From Thermodesulfobacteriota bacterium (GTDB taxonomy: Bacteria > Desulfobacterota > DSM-4660 > Desulfatiglandales > Desulfatiglandaceae): DNA of 16,425 bases. The stretch spans positions 1 to 16,425 of the forward strand of contig JANQDY010000132.1 in the NCBI GenBank assembly GCA_028278625.1. The letters run 5' to 3'. Made by a program: the position numbers and the translations under genes. Below the pieces are notes generated by a model that ran no database searches, was not told the DNA's origin, and was given only the letters and a program-made list of their open reading frames with translations. Below are positions 1 to 7,342 of the stretch, piece by piece (position 1 is the stretch's first letter; each line of letters opens with the position of its first letter).

Positions 1-38
1 TCAAAGAGATGGTTGTTATCCCTGTTTTGAGGGGACAT
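1..38 (-). CDS. Possible start of a gene running off the left edge
   Basis: An ATG at 36-38 on the minus strand opens a reading frame of 12 codons (MSPQNRDNNHLF) that reaches the window edge without a stop. No clear Shine-Dalgarno site precedes it, and 12 residues are too few to recognise a family. It may be the first codons of the next gene or simply chance. Confidence 0.2.
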   Translation of the reverse strand, partial: MSPQNRDNNHLF

Positions 39-94
39 CTGAGTTTTTCATAACACTTCTTGTGTTTTTTACACAGGATGCATTTTGTAACTGT

Positions 95-634
95 CTAACA
101 TGGCTTTTTGTGATCTTTTAGTTCTTTCATGAGCTTGGGGATCAGTTTCCGGATCACCCCTTCCTTTTCGTATGGCGTGACCGAGAAAAACTCCTTGGAA
201 CCCTCAAAGTTGGGATTCATTGAGGGAATTTGACCCTGAAGATTGGGCGCCACATCGTCGAAACGGATGATCATCTCCACCAGTGGCACCTCTTCTCCTG
301 GATAATGAGACATCCACCCAATGCGCTTCATACATTCATAGCGAATACGGTCCAGAAGAAAGAGATACTGGTCGATGACACGCATTTTTTTCTGGGGAGA
401 CAACTCGTTGAACTCGAATCCCGATCCCAGCCGATTGAGCCCCATGATCAGGTCATAGAAATAAAATGTCCCCTTTTCCTTGTCCTGGGCCAGAAATGAA
501 AGGGTTTCAAAGGAAACATGGCCCAGGCAGGTGTCCGTGGAAAATGCCTCCTTGAAACGGCTCTTCCAATTTCGGAAGGACCTTTTGGCGAGGATTTGAA
601 GCTTCCCTTGTTCCAGGCTGATGACTTCTGTCAT
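95..634 (-). CDS. Unrecognised 179-residue soluble protein
   Basis: I do not recognise a family for this protein. It has no signal peptide and no membrane segment, and looks cytoplasmic. It is rich in charged and aromatic residues, with a basic N-terminal third, a middle helix-like stretch around residues 85-105 (DQYLFLLDRIRYECMKRIGW), and a lysine-rich C-terminus. There are no cysteine pairs or nucleotide-binding loops. The ATG at 632-634 lies only 3 bases beyond the stop codon of the crotonase gene, with an AAGG about 10 bases upstream, so the two are almost certainly co-transcribed and probably translationally coupled. The context suggests a role linked to the acyl-CoA proteins upstream, but nothing in the sequence states one. 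I am confident it is a real gene because of the tight spacing and the uninterrupted frame, but not of any function. Confidence 0.75.
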   Translation of the reverse strand: MTEVISLEQGKLQILAKRSFRNWKSRFKEAFSTDTCLGHVSFETLSFLAQDKEKGTFYFYDLIMGLNRLGSGFEFNELSPQKKMRVIDQYLFLLDRIRYECMKRIGWMSHYPGEEVPLVEMIIRFDDVAPNLQGQIPSMNPNFEGSKEFFSVTPYEKEGVIRKLIPKLMKELKDHKKPC

Positions 635-637
635 GGA

Positions 638-1441
638 TCAACGACCTTTGAAACGTGGTTTTCGCTTTTCCGTGAATGCCTGTTTCCCTTCCCTCAGGTC
701 CTCACTCTTAAGGGACCGGTCAAACAAAGCGGCAAGGGCCTGTTCCTCATTTTCGCTCAAGAAACCTTTCTCACCCATTTTGTATAGGGCCTGTTTGGTC
801 CCTCGTAGCGCCATGGGCGCCCCTTCGGCGATCTCCGCTGCCAGTTCATCGGTAAAAGTCTCCAAGGTTTCCGGTTCCAGGAGTTCGTTTAGAAGTCCCA
901 TGCGAAGGCATTGGCGTGCATTATAGCGGCGACCGGTCAAAAACATTTCAAGGGTTCTGGCAAATCCCAACACTCTGAGAAACCGGCGAAAACCGGCCGG
1001 TGGATAAACGATTCCCAGTTTCACGGGCGGCATTCCCATGGTGATCCCATGTCTGCCGACACGGATGTCGCAGCTGACAGCCAGCTCGCAACCGCCGCCA
1101 AAGGCGTGGCCGTTTAACATGGCAATCACCGGGTACGGAAAATCCTGAATAACCTGAAGGGCTTTTTGTAGGAACAATATGCCGGAAACGGGCTTTTCAA
1201 GATTTTGCCCGTTTGTGGGTATGGCGGTTATGTCATACCCGGCCGAGAAAGATGTTTCTCCGGCCCCCCGAATAACGAGAACTCTGATGTGGGGATCCCG
1301 GCCGATTTCGGAGATTGCAGAAGCCATTTCTTTAAGCAGTAGAGGCGTGAGAAAGTTGTGCTTATCCGGCCGGTTGATGGTGAGCGTGCAGATAGGGCCA
1401 CTGAAATTCAGAAGAATTTGGTTCTTAATTTTGTGTTCCAT
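638..1441 (-). CDS. Crotonase-family (enoyl-CoA hydratase/isomerase) protein, resembling methylmalonyl-CoA decarboxylase
   Basis: This 267-residue protein has the usual length and motifs of the crotonase fold: an oxyanion-hole motif FSAGYD (65-70) and GHAFGGGCELA (111-121). Enoyl-CoA hydratases use two glutamates. The first (E119) is present, but the second, normally in a P-E-I/V stretch, is replaced by proline in GMPPVKLGIVY (136-146). As I recall the E. coli methylmalonyl-CoA decarboxylase ScpB/YgfG, it shares this pattern, including the tyrosine at the end of the motif (here Y146), the SAGxDI oxyanion loop (histidine in YgfG, Y69 here), and an ending close to the AFTEKRKPRFKG seen here. 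A simple hydratase is therefore doubtful, and a decarboxylase or another acyl-CoA lyase is more likely. The ATG is 14 bases past the stop of the GNAT-fused CoA-transferase-like gene, and the 179-residue gene follows 3 bases later, so the three form one unit. Confidence 0.85.
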   Translation of the reverse strand: MEHKIKNQILLNFSGPICTLTINRPDKHNFLTPLLLKEMASAISEIGRDPHIRVLVIRGAGETSFSAGYDITAIPTNGQNLEKPVSGILFLQKALQVIQDFPYPVIAMLNGHAFGGGCELAVSCDIRVGRHGITMGMPPVKLGIVYPPAGFRRFLRVLGFARTLEMFLTGRRYNARQCLRMGLLNELLEPETLETFTDELAAEIAEGAPMALRGTKQALYKMGEKGFLSENEEQALAALFDRSLKSEDLREGKQAFTEKRKPRFKGR

Positions 1442-1455
1442 GATGGAAAATCACA

Positions 1456-3342
1456 TCAGTCAAGGGTTTCCTCGATCTTGTCCGAATCAAAAGGAATGCT
1501 CAGCTCATAAATGCCGCTGTCCATGACAGCCTTAATGGGGGCCTCTGAAGCGGTTTCAAAGACCTTCAGCATTCCTTTGTTGGTGGCAAGTACGTCCGCT
1601 TTGAACCCTTGGATGCCCACTTCCTTGGCCTTTCTCCTCAAGGCCCTAAATAGAAACGTCGCGATCCCTTTTCCCTGAAACGCTTCATCCACCACAAATG
1701 CCACATCGGCCACCGGTTTGTCGGGGAACCGGACATAGCGGGCTTCGGCCACGATGCGCCCGGCCCCCGGTTCTCCCATCAGCCCCACGATGGACATGGT
1801 TTTGGTGTAATCAATGGTGGCATACTCCTGCATCTTGGCATGGGGCATGGTTTTAATGGGGGAGAAGTAACGGTAATAAACGGATTTATCTGAGAATCGA
1901 TAAAAGAGCCGTCGCATTTCATCCACATCCGAGGGTTTGATGGCACGAAACCGAATGGTGACATCCCCCGGAAAAACCTTTTCACAGACGAGATCCGTGG
2001 GGTAGCGCGCACCGGATTCGGGAAGATAGATCTGGTCGGCGTAAAGTATCTTCTTCTTTTTGGCTTGATGGACAAGTTCCGCCCGGTCATCGGGATGGGC
2101 AATATCGATAAGTGCAAGAGCCCTTTCCCGAATGGTTCGACCGGTCATGGCGGCCACACCGTATTCGGTCACCACCAGGTCCAGGGATTCCCGAATGGAA
2201 AACTGGTTGGGATAATCGTGCACCGAAACCAGAATATTGGATTGCTTTTTTAGGTTACGGCTGGGCAGGGCGATGATGGTTCGGCCCTTCTTGGAAAACC
2301 GTGCGCCTTTGAAGAACTCCTGCGCTTCGCTGGGACCGTCCCCCACGTTACCTTTGCCGCTATGCATTGCCACGCTGCCGCTCAAGTCGACTTTTCGAAC
2401 CGGCAAAACCACCATGGTGCGATCGTTTCGAGAAATCCGTTTCGGGTCAGCCACCACATCGATGCCTTGAAATTCGATCAGCGGGTTTCGATGCAGCCAA
2501 TACAGCAGATCAGATGTTCCAATGGCGTAAGCGGTCAGCGATTTTCCAAGGAAATGCCCTTTCTTTCGGTTGGACACCGCACCGCTTTTGACCAAATCCA
2601 TGACGGCGTCCGTGAAAAAGGGAGAATGGATGCCCAGGTCCTTCTTTTTCTTAAGATGGCGTGCAAGGGCCTCAAAAATATGGCCGGCTGAAAATGCGAG
2701 ACAGCTACCGTCTTCGATGAGGGACGCGACATTTGCCCCCACCTTGTCAAAGACCGGATCAAAGGGTGGGCGTTCAAAATAGATGGGAGGGGTGTTGGAT
2801 TCCACCAGGAAATCAAAATCATCCACATGAACAAATGTGTCCCCCATGGTTCTGGGTGTATCGTGGTTTATTTCGCCCACCACCAGGGATGCATGTTCTA
2901 TGGCATGCCGAGCCACATCGATGGCAGGGCCCAAGCTGCAGAAACCGGAACGATCCGGTGGCGTGATTTGTATGAAAGCGACGTCGATTGCGATGACACC
3001 GGATTGAATCAAGTGGGGGATTTCGGAAAGCGGACTCGGAATCATATCGACACGGCCGGAGGTGATTCCCTCGCTGGCCACCCAACCGGCGAAAAAGGTC
3101 TTAAGTCTGAATTTATGATGCTGGGTTTTGGTGAGAGAAATGGCAGGTCCAAAACTCATGAGCTGGATGAATTCCAGGTCTCTCAGATTTCCATCATCCG
3201 TGCCCAGGAGGCTGTTAACCAGAGTGCAGGGTTCGGCAACGCCGGTTCCCAAAAAGATGCTCATTCCAGGCCTGATTTTGGAAAGGACTTTTCGGGGGGC
3301 GACCAGTTTCGATTTCCATCCCTTGTTTTCTGCCATCGGCAT
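1456..3342 (-). CDS. CoA-transferase-like protein (acetyl-CoA hydrolase/transferase family) fused to a C-terminal GNAT acetyltransferase
   Basis: The protein has 628 residues and two parts. Residues about 10-450 follow the acetyl-CoA hydrolase/4-hydroxybutyrate CoA-transferase fold: FLGTGVAEP (30-38), IQITPPDRSGFCSLG (124-138), DLGIHS (235-240), VVTEYGVAAMTGRTIRERA (390-408) and IAHPDDR (414-420). Residues about 461-615 are a GNAT domain with the acetyl-CoA loop QGKGIA (556-561). Its opening (RFRAIKPSD, then SDKSVYYRYFSP) resembles the GNAT domain of Pat/PatZ protein lysine acetyltransferases. In active CoA-transferases I expect H-[ST]-E-M-[FI]-S-D-G with a catalytic glutamate. Here the stretch reads HSPFFTDA, with proline 241 in that place, and the glycine loop usually like QMGIGTIP reads AFSAGHIF (215-223). 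The transferase half may be inactive or use other chemistry. It starts 53 bases after prmC, with GGGGA about 5 bases before the ATG; a second ATG two codons later is also possible. Confidence 0.85.
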   Translation of the reverse strand: MPMAENKGWKSKLVAPRKVLSKIRPGMSIFLGTGVAEPCTLVNSLLGTDDGNLRDLEFIQLMSFGPAISLTKTQHHKFRLKTFFAGWVASEGITSGRVDMIPSPLSEIPHLIQSGVIAIDVAFIQITPPDRSGFCSLGPAIDVARHAIEHASLVVGEINHDTPRTMGDTFVHVDDFDFLVESNTPPIYFERPPFDPVFDKVGANVASLIEDGSCLAFSAGHIFEALARHLKKKKDLGIHSPFFTDAVMDLVKSGAVSNRKKGHFLGKSLTAYAIGTSDLLYWLHRNPLIEFQGIDVVADPKRISRNDRTMVVLPVRKVDLSGSVAMHSGKGNVGDGPSEAQEFFKGARFSKKGRTIIALPSRNLKKQSNILVSVHDYPNQFSIRESLDLVVTEYGVAAMTGRTIRERALALIDIAHPDDRAELVHQAKKKKILYADQIYLPESGARYPTDLVCEKVFPGDVTIRFRAIKPSDVDEMRRLFYRFSDKSVYYRYFSPIKTMPHAKMQEYATIDYTKTMSIVGLMGEPGAGRIVAEARYVRFPDKPVADVAFVVDEAFQGKGIATFLFRALRRKAKEVGIQGFKADVLATNKGMLKVFETASEAPIKAVMDSGIYELSIPFDSDKIEETLD

Positions 3343-3395
3343 GGCTTCCCCTTTCTCCTTATTTCAGAAAGGAAATGAACGATTCATCCAATTGC

Positions 3396-4277
3396 TTAAT
3401 CCGTTAGCTGTGCCGTCACGACCCTTTGAAGATGGCTAAAGTCTTTGATCACGGGAGCCGTCCGGTAAACGCCTGCTTTGTGAATGGCGGAAAGGGCTTT
3501 TTCCACCTGATGTGGAGACATCTCCAGCAGAAGCCAGCCCCCTGGCAGCAAAAACCGGGGTGCCTTGTCAATGATTCTCATCAGATAATCCATTCCGTCC
3601 CTCCCTCCGTCCAGCGCCAGTCTGGGCTCATAGACGGCCACCTCCGGCAAGAGATTTGGGAGTTCATGGGAGCACACATAGGGGGGGTTGGATACAATCA
3701 GATCAAATGGTGTCCTTTCGTCCATCAGCGGCTCAAAAAGGTCTCCCTCAAGAAATGTTATTCTCTCCGAAACCCCGTGTTGTTGGGCATTTCTGAGTGC
3801 AGTGTCAAGGGCTTTTTCACTGATGTCCGTTGCGGTGATGCTCCCATGAAGGATCTCTTTTGCCAGCGCCACGGAGATAATGCCACTGCCGGTACCCATA
3901 TCGAGAATGCGCAAAGAAGCGTTGTTGTTGATTCTCTTGGATAGTCTGACGGCCTGTTCCACGAGAATCTCGGTTTCGGGCCTGGGGATGAGAACGTGGG
4001 GATTTACCTCAAATGAAAGGGACCAAAATTCCTGGGTGCCGGTAATGTATTGGAGCGGTTCATGTTTCAAACGCCGCCTGATAAGGTTGCGATAGCCGGA
4101 TACCTCCTCTGCGCTCAGTGGTTGATCAAAGTTCAGATAAAGGGATATTCTTCTGATGTGAAGCTGGTGAGCCAGCAGGACTTCGGCGTTTAGACGGGCG
4201 TTTTCAATTCCCTTTTCCGTCAGGTAATCGGTTGCCGTCTCAAGCAGCGCTTTGATGCACCACGCTTTTGGAGTCAT
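3396..4277 (-). CDS. prmC: Peptide chain release factor N5-glutamine methyltransferase
   Basis: PrmC methylates the glutamine of the GGQ motif in release factors, using S-adenosylmethionine, and acts in the cytoplasm. With the start I chose the protein has 293 residues. It shows an N-terminal helical domain, PRPETE (98-103), the SAM-binding DMGTGSG (126-132), the acidic end of the next strand at TDIS (150-153), and the catalytic NPPY (197-200) that defines the family. The frame remains open upstream to a TTG at 4355, but that adds 26 residues not expected in PrmC and would overlap prfA by 59 bases. The ATG at 4275-4277 lies 19 bases after the prfA stop and fits the family's usual N-terminus, although no strong Shine-Dalgarno site precedes it. 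Adjacency to prfA places the enzyme next to its own substrate. Confidence 0.95.
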   Translation of the reverse strand: MTPKAWCIKALLETATDYLTEKGIENARLNAEVLLAHQLHIRRISLYLNFDQPLSAEEVSGYRNLIRRRLKHEPLQYITGTQEFWSLSFEVNPHVLIPRPETEILVEQAVRLSKRINNNASLRILDMGTGSGIISVALAKEILHGSITATDISEKALDTALRNAQQHGVSERITFLEGDLFEPLMDERTPFDLIVSNPPYVCSHELPNLLPEVAVYEPRLALDGGRDGMDYLMRIIDKAPRFLLPGGWLLLEMSPHQVEKALSAIHKAGVYRTAPVIKDFSHLQRVVTAQLTD

Positions 4278-4296
4278 AACGGAAGATTCATACGGA

Positions 4297-5373
4297 TTAA
4301 TTGCCGCCGGAATTTTTAAGGGCCTCGGCTTGAAAGTGGGTGATGAGTGGTTCAATGACGAGGTTTAAATCTCCCTGAAGAAAATCTTCAAGTTTGTAGA
4401 GCGTAAGCCCGATGCGATGGTCGGTGATCCGCCCCTGGGGGAAATTGTAAGTCCTGATCCGCTCACTACGGTCTCCGCTTCCCACCATGGTCTTGCGTTC
4501 TTCCGAAATCCGCGACTGCTGCTGGGCCGTTTCAAGATCGAGCATACGGCTTCTGAGCACTTTCATGGCCTTTGCCTTGTTTTTATGCTGGGATTTTTCA
4601 TCCTGGCAAGTGACCACCAGACCGGTGGGAAGATGCGTGATTCGTACCGCTGAGTCAGTTGTATTCACATGCTGGCCCCCATGGCCTGATGATCGGTACA
4701 CATCGATTCGAAGGTCTTCCGGTCTGATTTCAACATCCACGTCTTCCGCTTCCGCAAGGACTGCCACCGTCACCGCCGAGGTATGAATCCGCCCTTGTGC
4801 TTCGGTTTCAGGGACGCGCTGAACCCGGTGGACGCCGCTCTCATACTTAAGCCGACTGAAAACCCTTTGCCCTTCTATCAGAAGAATCACTTCTTTGAAA
4901 CCGCCGATCCCGGTGGTGTTCTGGGACAACACTTCGGTTTTCCATCGGTTAAGCTCAGCATAGCGGGTGTACATTCTAAAGAGATCCGCCGCAAAAAGAG
5001 CCGCCTCCTCGCCGCCGGTGCCGGCCCTGATTTCCAGCAGAATGTTCTTTTCATCGTTAGGATCTTTGGGGAGAAGCAGTATTTTGAGCTCGTCGGCGGT
5101 CTCTTCCAAACGACCGTTCAACGCCTCTATCTCTTCTTTGGCCAGTTTTTTTATTTCGGGATCCGGGTCTTCCAGAAGGGATCGGTTTTCGGTAATTTCC
5201 TCTTGAAGCGCTTGGTGCTTCCGGAGAACAGCGATAATCGGTGTTAGATCGCTGTGTTCTTTTGCGTATTTTTGGAAACGCTTCTGATCTTGAATGATCT
5301 CCGGCTGTCCCAGAAATGTTTCCAGCTCATGGTACCGTTCCTCGGTCTCCTTTATTTTGTCAAACATTGCCAT
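4297..5373 (-). CDS. prfA: Peptide chain release factor 1
   Basis: Release factor 1 recognises UAA and UAG stop codons and triggers release of the finished protein on the ribosome. The 358-residue protein has the family's usual length. Its stop-codon recognition motif is the PxT type, PET at 188-190 (PAT in E. coli), rather than the SPF of release factor 2. The peptidyl-transfer motif GGQ is at 232-234, within [17 protein letters not shown]. The N-terminal third is a charged helical domain, as expected. The start is ATG-GCA-ATG, so either ATG (5371-5373 or 5365-5367) could be used; neither has a good Shine-Dalgarno site. It lies 69 bases after rpmE and just before prmC, whose product methylates the glutamine of this GGQ. 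Confidence 0.97.
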   Translation of the reverse strand: MAMFDKIKETEERYHELETFLGQPEIIQDQKRFQKYAKEHSDLTPIIAVLRKHQALQEEITENRSLLEDPDPEIKKLAKEEIEALNGRLEETADELKILLLPKDPNDEKNILLEIRAGTGGEEAALFAADLFRMYTRYAELNRWKTEVLSQNTTGIGGFKEVILLIEGQRVFSRLKYESGVHRVQRVPETEAQGRIHTSAVTVAVLAEAEDVDVEIRPEDLRIDVYRSSGHGGQHVNTTDSAVRITHLPTGLVVTCQDEKSQHKNKAKAMKVLRSRMLDLETAQQQSRISEERKTMVGSGDRSERIRTYNFPQGRITDHRIGLTLYKLEDFLQGDLNLVIEPLITHFQAEALKNSGGN

Positions 5374-5442
5374 GAGCCGGTGTTTCTCTGTACCATCTCC
5401 GTCTTAAATTTCGCGTCCGATACCAGTATTCCATTCATCTCA

Positions 5443-5649
5443 TTATTTGTTGTACTTGGCGTATTTCTTCTTAAATCGTTCGATGCGACCCGCCGAGTCC
5501 ACCAACTTCTGTTTACCGGTAAAAAACGGATGGCATTTGGAGCAAATTTCAATGTTAATGTTTTCGACCGTGCTTCCGGTCTCAAATTCGTTGCCACAGG
5601 CGCAATGCACCTTGGTTTTGTAATATTTGGGATGAATGCCGCTTTTCAT
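5443..5649 (-). CDS. rpmE: 50S ribosomal protein L31, zinc-binding form
   Basis: L31 is a small protein of the large ribosomal subunit that helps bridge the two subunits. The 68-residue protein starts [10 protein letters not shown], typical of the family, and carries four cysteines, C16 and C18 (CAC) and C36 and C39 (CSKC), that mark the zinc-binding C+ form. Such forms often serve as a zinc store and are replaced by a cysteine-free paralogue under zinc starvation; no paralogue is in this window. The ATG at 5647-5649 has a strong GAGGAG site 6 bases upstream. It lies 39 bases after rho with no terminator between, so the two share a transcript. Confidence 0.97.
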   Translation of the reverse strand: MKSGIHPKYYKTKVHCACGNEFETGSTVENINIEICSKCHPFFTGKQKLVDSAGRIERFKKKYAKYNK

Positions 5650-5688
5650 TTTCGTCTCCTCGCATTTTCCACGAATTCATGGCGCAAT

Positions 5689-6936
5689 CTATTCGCTCAT
5701 GGAATTTAGAAAATCCTTATTATCTTTTGTTCCTTTTATTTTTTCAAGCAGGAATTCCATGCTGTCCACAGGGGTCAGAGGAGCCAGCAGTTTTCGAAGG
5801 ATCCAGATGCGGTTGAGATCGGCCTGTTCCAGCAGAAGCTCCTCTTTGCGGGTTCCGGAGCGGTTGATGTCGATGGACGGGAAAACACGTCTGTCACTGA
5901 GTTTGCGGTCCAAGTGAATTTCCATGTTGCCCGTGCCTTTGAATTCTTCAAATATCACTTCGTCCATGCGGCTTCCGGTGTCGATCAATGCCGTTGCAAT
6001 AATCGTCAGGCTGCCACCCTCTTCAATATTTCTGGCCGCTCCGAAAAACCGTTTTGGCTTGTGAAGCGCATTTGAATCGAGACCGCCGGAGAGGATTTTT
6101 CCGCTGGGGGGCACCACGGAGTTGTAGGCCCTTGCCAACCGGGTAATGCTGTCCAGCAGAATCAGCACGTCCTTTTTATGCTCCACGAGTCGCTTCGCCT
6201 TTTCGATGACCATCTCAGCCACTTGCACATGGCGTTGAGGGGGTTCATCAAACGTTGAGCTGATCACCTCAGCTTCCACGGATCGTGCCATATCGGTGAC
6301 CTCTTCCGGCCGTTCGTCTATCAGTAAAACGATCTTATGGATTGATCGATCATTGGCGGTGACGCTGTTGGCAATGTTCTGCAACAGCATGGTTTTTCCG
6401 GTTCTGGGTGGTGCCACAATCAGCCCCCGCTGGCCTTTTCCAATGGGGGTCATGAGATCCATCACCCGAGTGGAGAAGTTGTCCGGTTCAACCTCCATCT
6501 TGATTCTCTCATCGGGATATAGCGGTGTCAAATTGTCGAAGAGGATCTTTTCTCTACTGATTTCGGGATCTTCATGGTTGACTTTTTCCACCTTCAGAAG
6601 CGCGAAATATCGTTCCGACTCCTTGGGCGGGCGGATCTGGCCGCTGATGGTGTCCCCTTTGCGCAGATTGAATCGTCGAATCTGAGAAGGGGAGATATAG
6701 ATGTCGTCGGGTCCGGGAAGATAATTTGCGTCCGGAGCCCTCAAAAAACCGAATCCATCCGGAAGGATTTCAAGGACTCCCTCACCATATATGAGCCCGT
6801 TTTGGGCCGAATGGGCCTGAAGAAGGGAAAAAGTGAGTTCCTGTTTTCGCATTCCGGAGGCGCCTTCAATGTTGAACTCCTTGGCCATTTCAGTTAACTC
6901 ACTGATTTTCATCGTTTTTAGTTCTACAAGATTCAT
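5689..6936 (-). CDS. rho: Transcription termination factor Rho
   Basis: Rho is a hexameric RNA-dependent ATPase that ends transcription by threading nascent RNA and dislodging RNA polymerase. The 415-residue protein has the compact bacterial layout without a large inserted region. It has an N-terminal helical domain (1-45), a cold-shock-like RNA-binding domain with GFGFLR (61-66), Walker A APPRTGKT (175-182), Walker B VLILLDS (257-263), and the central-pore loops in [20 protein letters not shown] and [17 protein letters not shown]. coli has APPKAGKT for Walker A; the R-T variant here keeps the essential GKT. The ATG at 6934-6936 has a GGAG site 7 bases upstream. Unlike most genes here, rho is preceded by a 406-base gap holding a promoter and apparent leader, which suggests it is regulated separately, perhaps by its own product. 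Confidence 0.98.
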   Translation of the reverse strand: MNLVELKTMKISELTEMAKEFNIEGASGMRKQELTFSLLQAHSAQNGLIYGEGVLEILPDGFGFLRAPDANYLPGPDDIYISPSQIRRFNLRKGDTISGQIRPPKESERYFALLKVEKVNHEDPEISREKILFDNLTPLYPDERIKMEVEPDNFSTRVMDLMTPIGKGQRGLIVAPPRTGKTMLLQNIANSVTANDRSIHKIVLLIDERPEEVTDMARSVEAEVISSTFDEPPQRHVQVAEMVIEKAKRLVEHKKDVLILLDSITRLARAYNSVVPPSGKILSGGLDSNALHKPKRFFGAARNIEEGGSLTIIATALIDTGSRMDEVIFEEFKGTGNMEIHLDRKLSDRRVFPSIDINRSGTRKEELLLEQADLNRIWILRKLLAPLTPVDSMEFLLEKIKGTKDNKDFLNSMSE

Positions 6937-6950
6937 AATGGATCTCCGTC

Positions 6951-7020
6951 AGAAGGTTTAAGGTATAAATTTTCGTTATTTCTGGGGTGGTTGTAAAATT
7001 GAAATAAATGGAAAGGTCTT
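6951..7020 (-). promoter_or_regulatory. C-rich, G-poor stretch in the rho leader, candidate Rho-binding (rut) site
   Basis: Read as RNA on the minus strand, these 70 bases contain 18 C and only 3 G and show little pairing potential. It lies directly upstream of the rho start codon. C-over-G bubbles of this kind are the recognised signature of Rho-loading sites, and E. coli rho is known to be attenuated by Rho in its own leader. That this segment works the same way is inference. Confidence 0.4.
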
Positions 7021-7089
7021 GTTTGCCCTGTTTCCCAACATTTGGATAAGTTTATCGACGACGGTTAACCTCAATTAGGAAAAACCGAT

Positions 7090-7134
7090 TCAACATTGCA
7101 GATCCACTGAAAGAAAAATCCTTAGAAATGCCAC
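7090..7134 (-). CDS. Possible 14-residue leader peptide in the rho 5' leader
   Basis: A GTG at 7132-7134 with a strong GAGGAG site (7141-7146) 6 bases upstream opens a frame of 14 codons (read as MAFLRIFLSVDLQC) that ends in TGA. It sits between the predicted rho promoter and the rho start. E. coli rho also has a short upstream ORF (rhoL), but I see no sequence resemblance. The ribosome binding site is better than that of several real genes here, yet a 15-codon frame is easily met by chance. Confidence 0.3.
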   Translation of the reverse strand: MAFLRIFLSVDLQC

Positions 7135-7276
7135 GACAATCTCCTCGCGCCGCAACCCTTTTGTAACCTGTGATGTGAGTTATTGTAAGGTTTCTCAGCA
7201 GATAAGTAATGGAGTTTATACGAACGTCCGGCCTGTACCGAATCTCCCAAAGAAAGGCATTCATTAATTTTGCAAC

Positions 7277-7305
7277 CTATTACCTTATTTTTTTCGTTAT
7301 GTCAA
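7277..7305 (-). promoter_or_regulatory. Predicted sigma-70-type promoter for rho
   Basis: A perfect -35 box TTGACA (7300-7305) is followed 17 bases later by TAATAG (7277-7282), a weak -10 box matching 3 of 6 consensus positions. The spacer is A-rich. It stands just past the end of the pseudouridine synthase gene in an AT-rich gap and points at rho, predicting a leader of roughly 330 bases. The -35 box is also one arm of an inverted repeat. Confidence 0.55.
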
Positions 7306-7319
7306 GGCTTTGTTTGACA
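7300..7319. repeat. Inverted repeat overlapping the rho promoter -35 box
   Basis: The arms TGTCAA (7300-7305) and TTGACA (7314-7319) are perfect 6-base inverted copies separated by 8 bases. One arm is the -35 box of the predicted rho promoter. The 20-base dyad has the size of a dimeric regulator's operator, but it could be chance and no regulator is identified. Confidence 0.35.
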
Positions 7320-7342
7320 AAAAAGAATATTAATTCGGAAAC

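Noticed and set aside
49..80. Short hairpin TGTGT/ACACA near the left end
   Set aside because: A 5-bp AT-rich stem with no T run downstream on the transcribed strand, so it is not called as a terminator.
2827..3378. Plus-strand frame of 183 codons opposite the CoA-transferase-like gene
   Set aside because: It overlaps a well-supported gene, lacks recognisable motifs, and has the shadow-frame composition seen opposite many GC-rich genes.
4278..4355. Longer prmC form starting at TTG 4355
   Set aside because: It adds 26 residues absent from the family's usual N-terminus and overlaps prfA by 59 bases. The ATG at 4277 is preferred.
5352..5597. 81-codon minus-strand frame overlapping rpmE and the start of prfA
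   Set aside because: It overlaps L31 in another frame and has no independent ribosome binding site or motif.
7052..7264. A 70-codon minus-strand frame filling most of the rho leader
   Set aside because: Its start lies almost at the predicted transcription start, it has no Shine-Dalgarno site, and the translation resembles no protein I know. Random open frame is more likely, though a leader-peptide role cannot be excluded.
7320..7342. Terminator after the pseudouridine synthase gene
   Set aside because: The stem is only four AT-rich pairs before six T residues, too weak to call.
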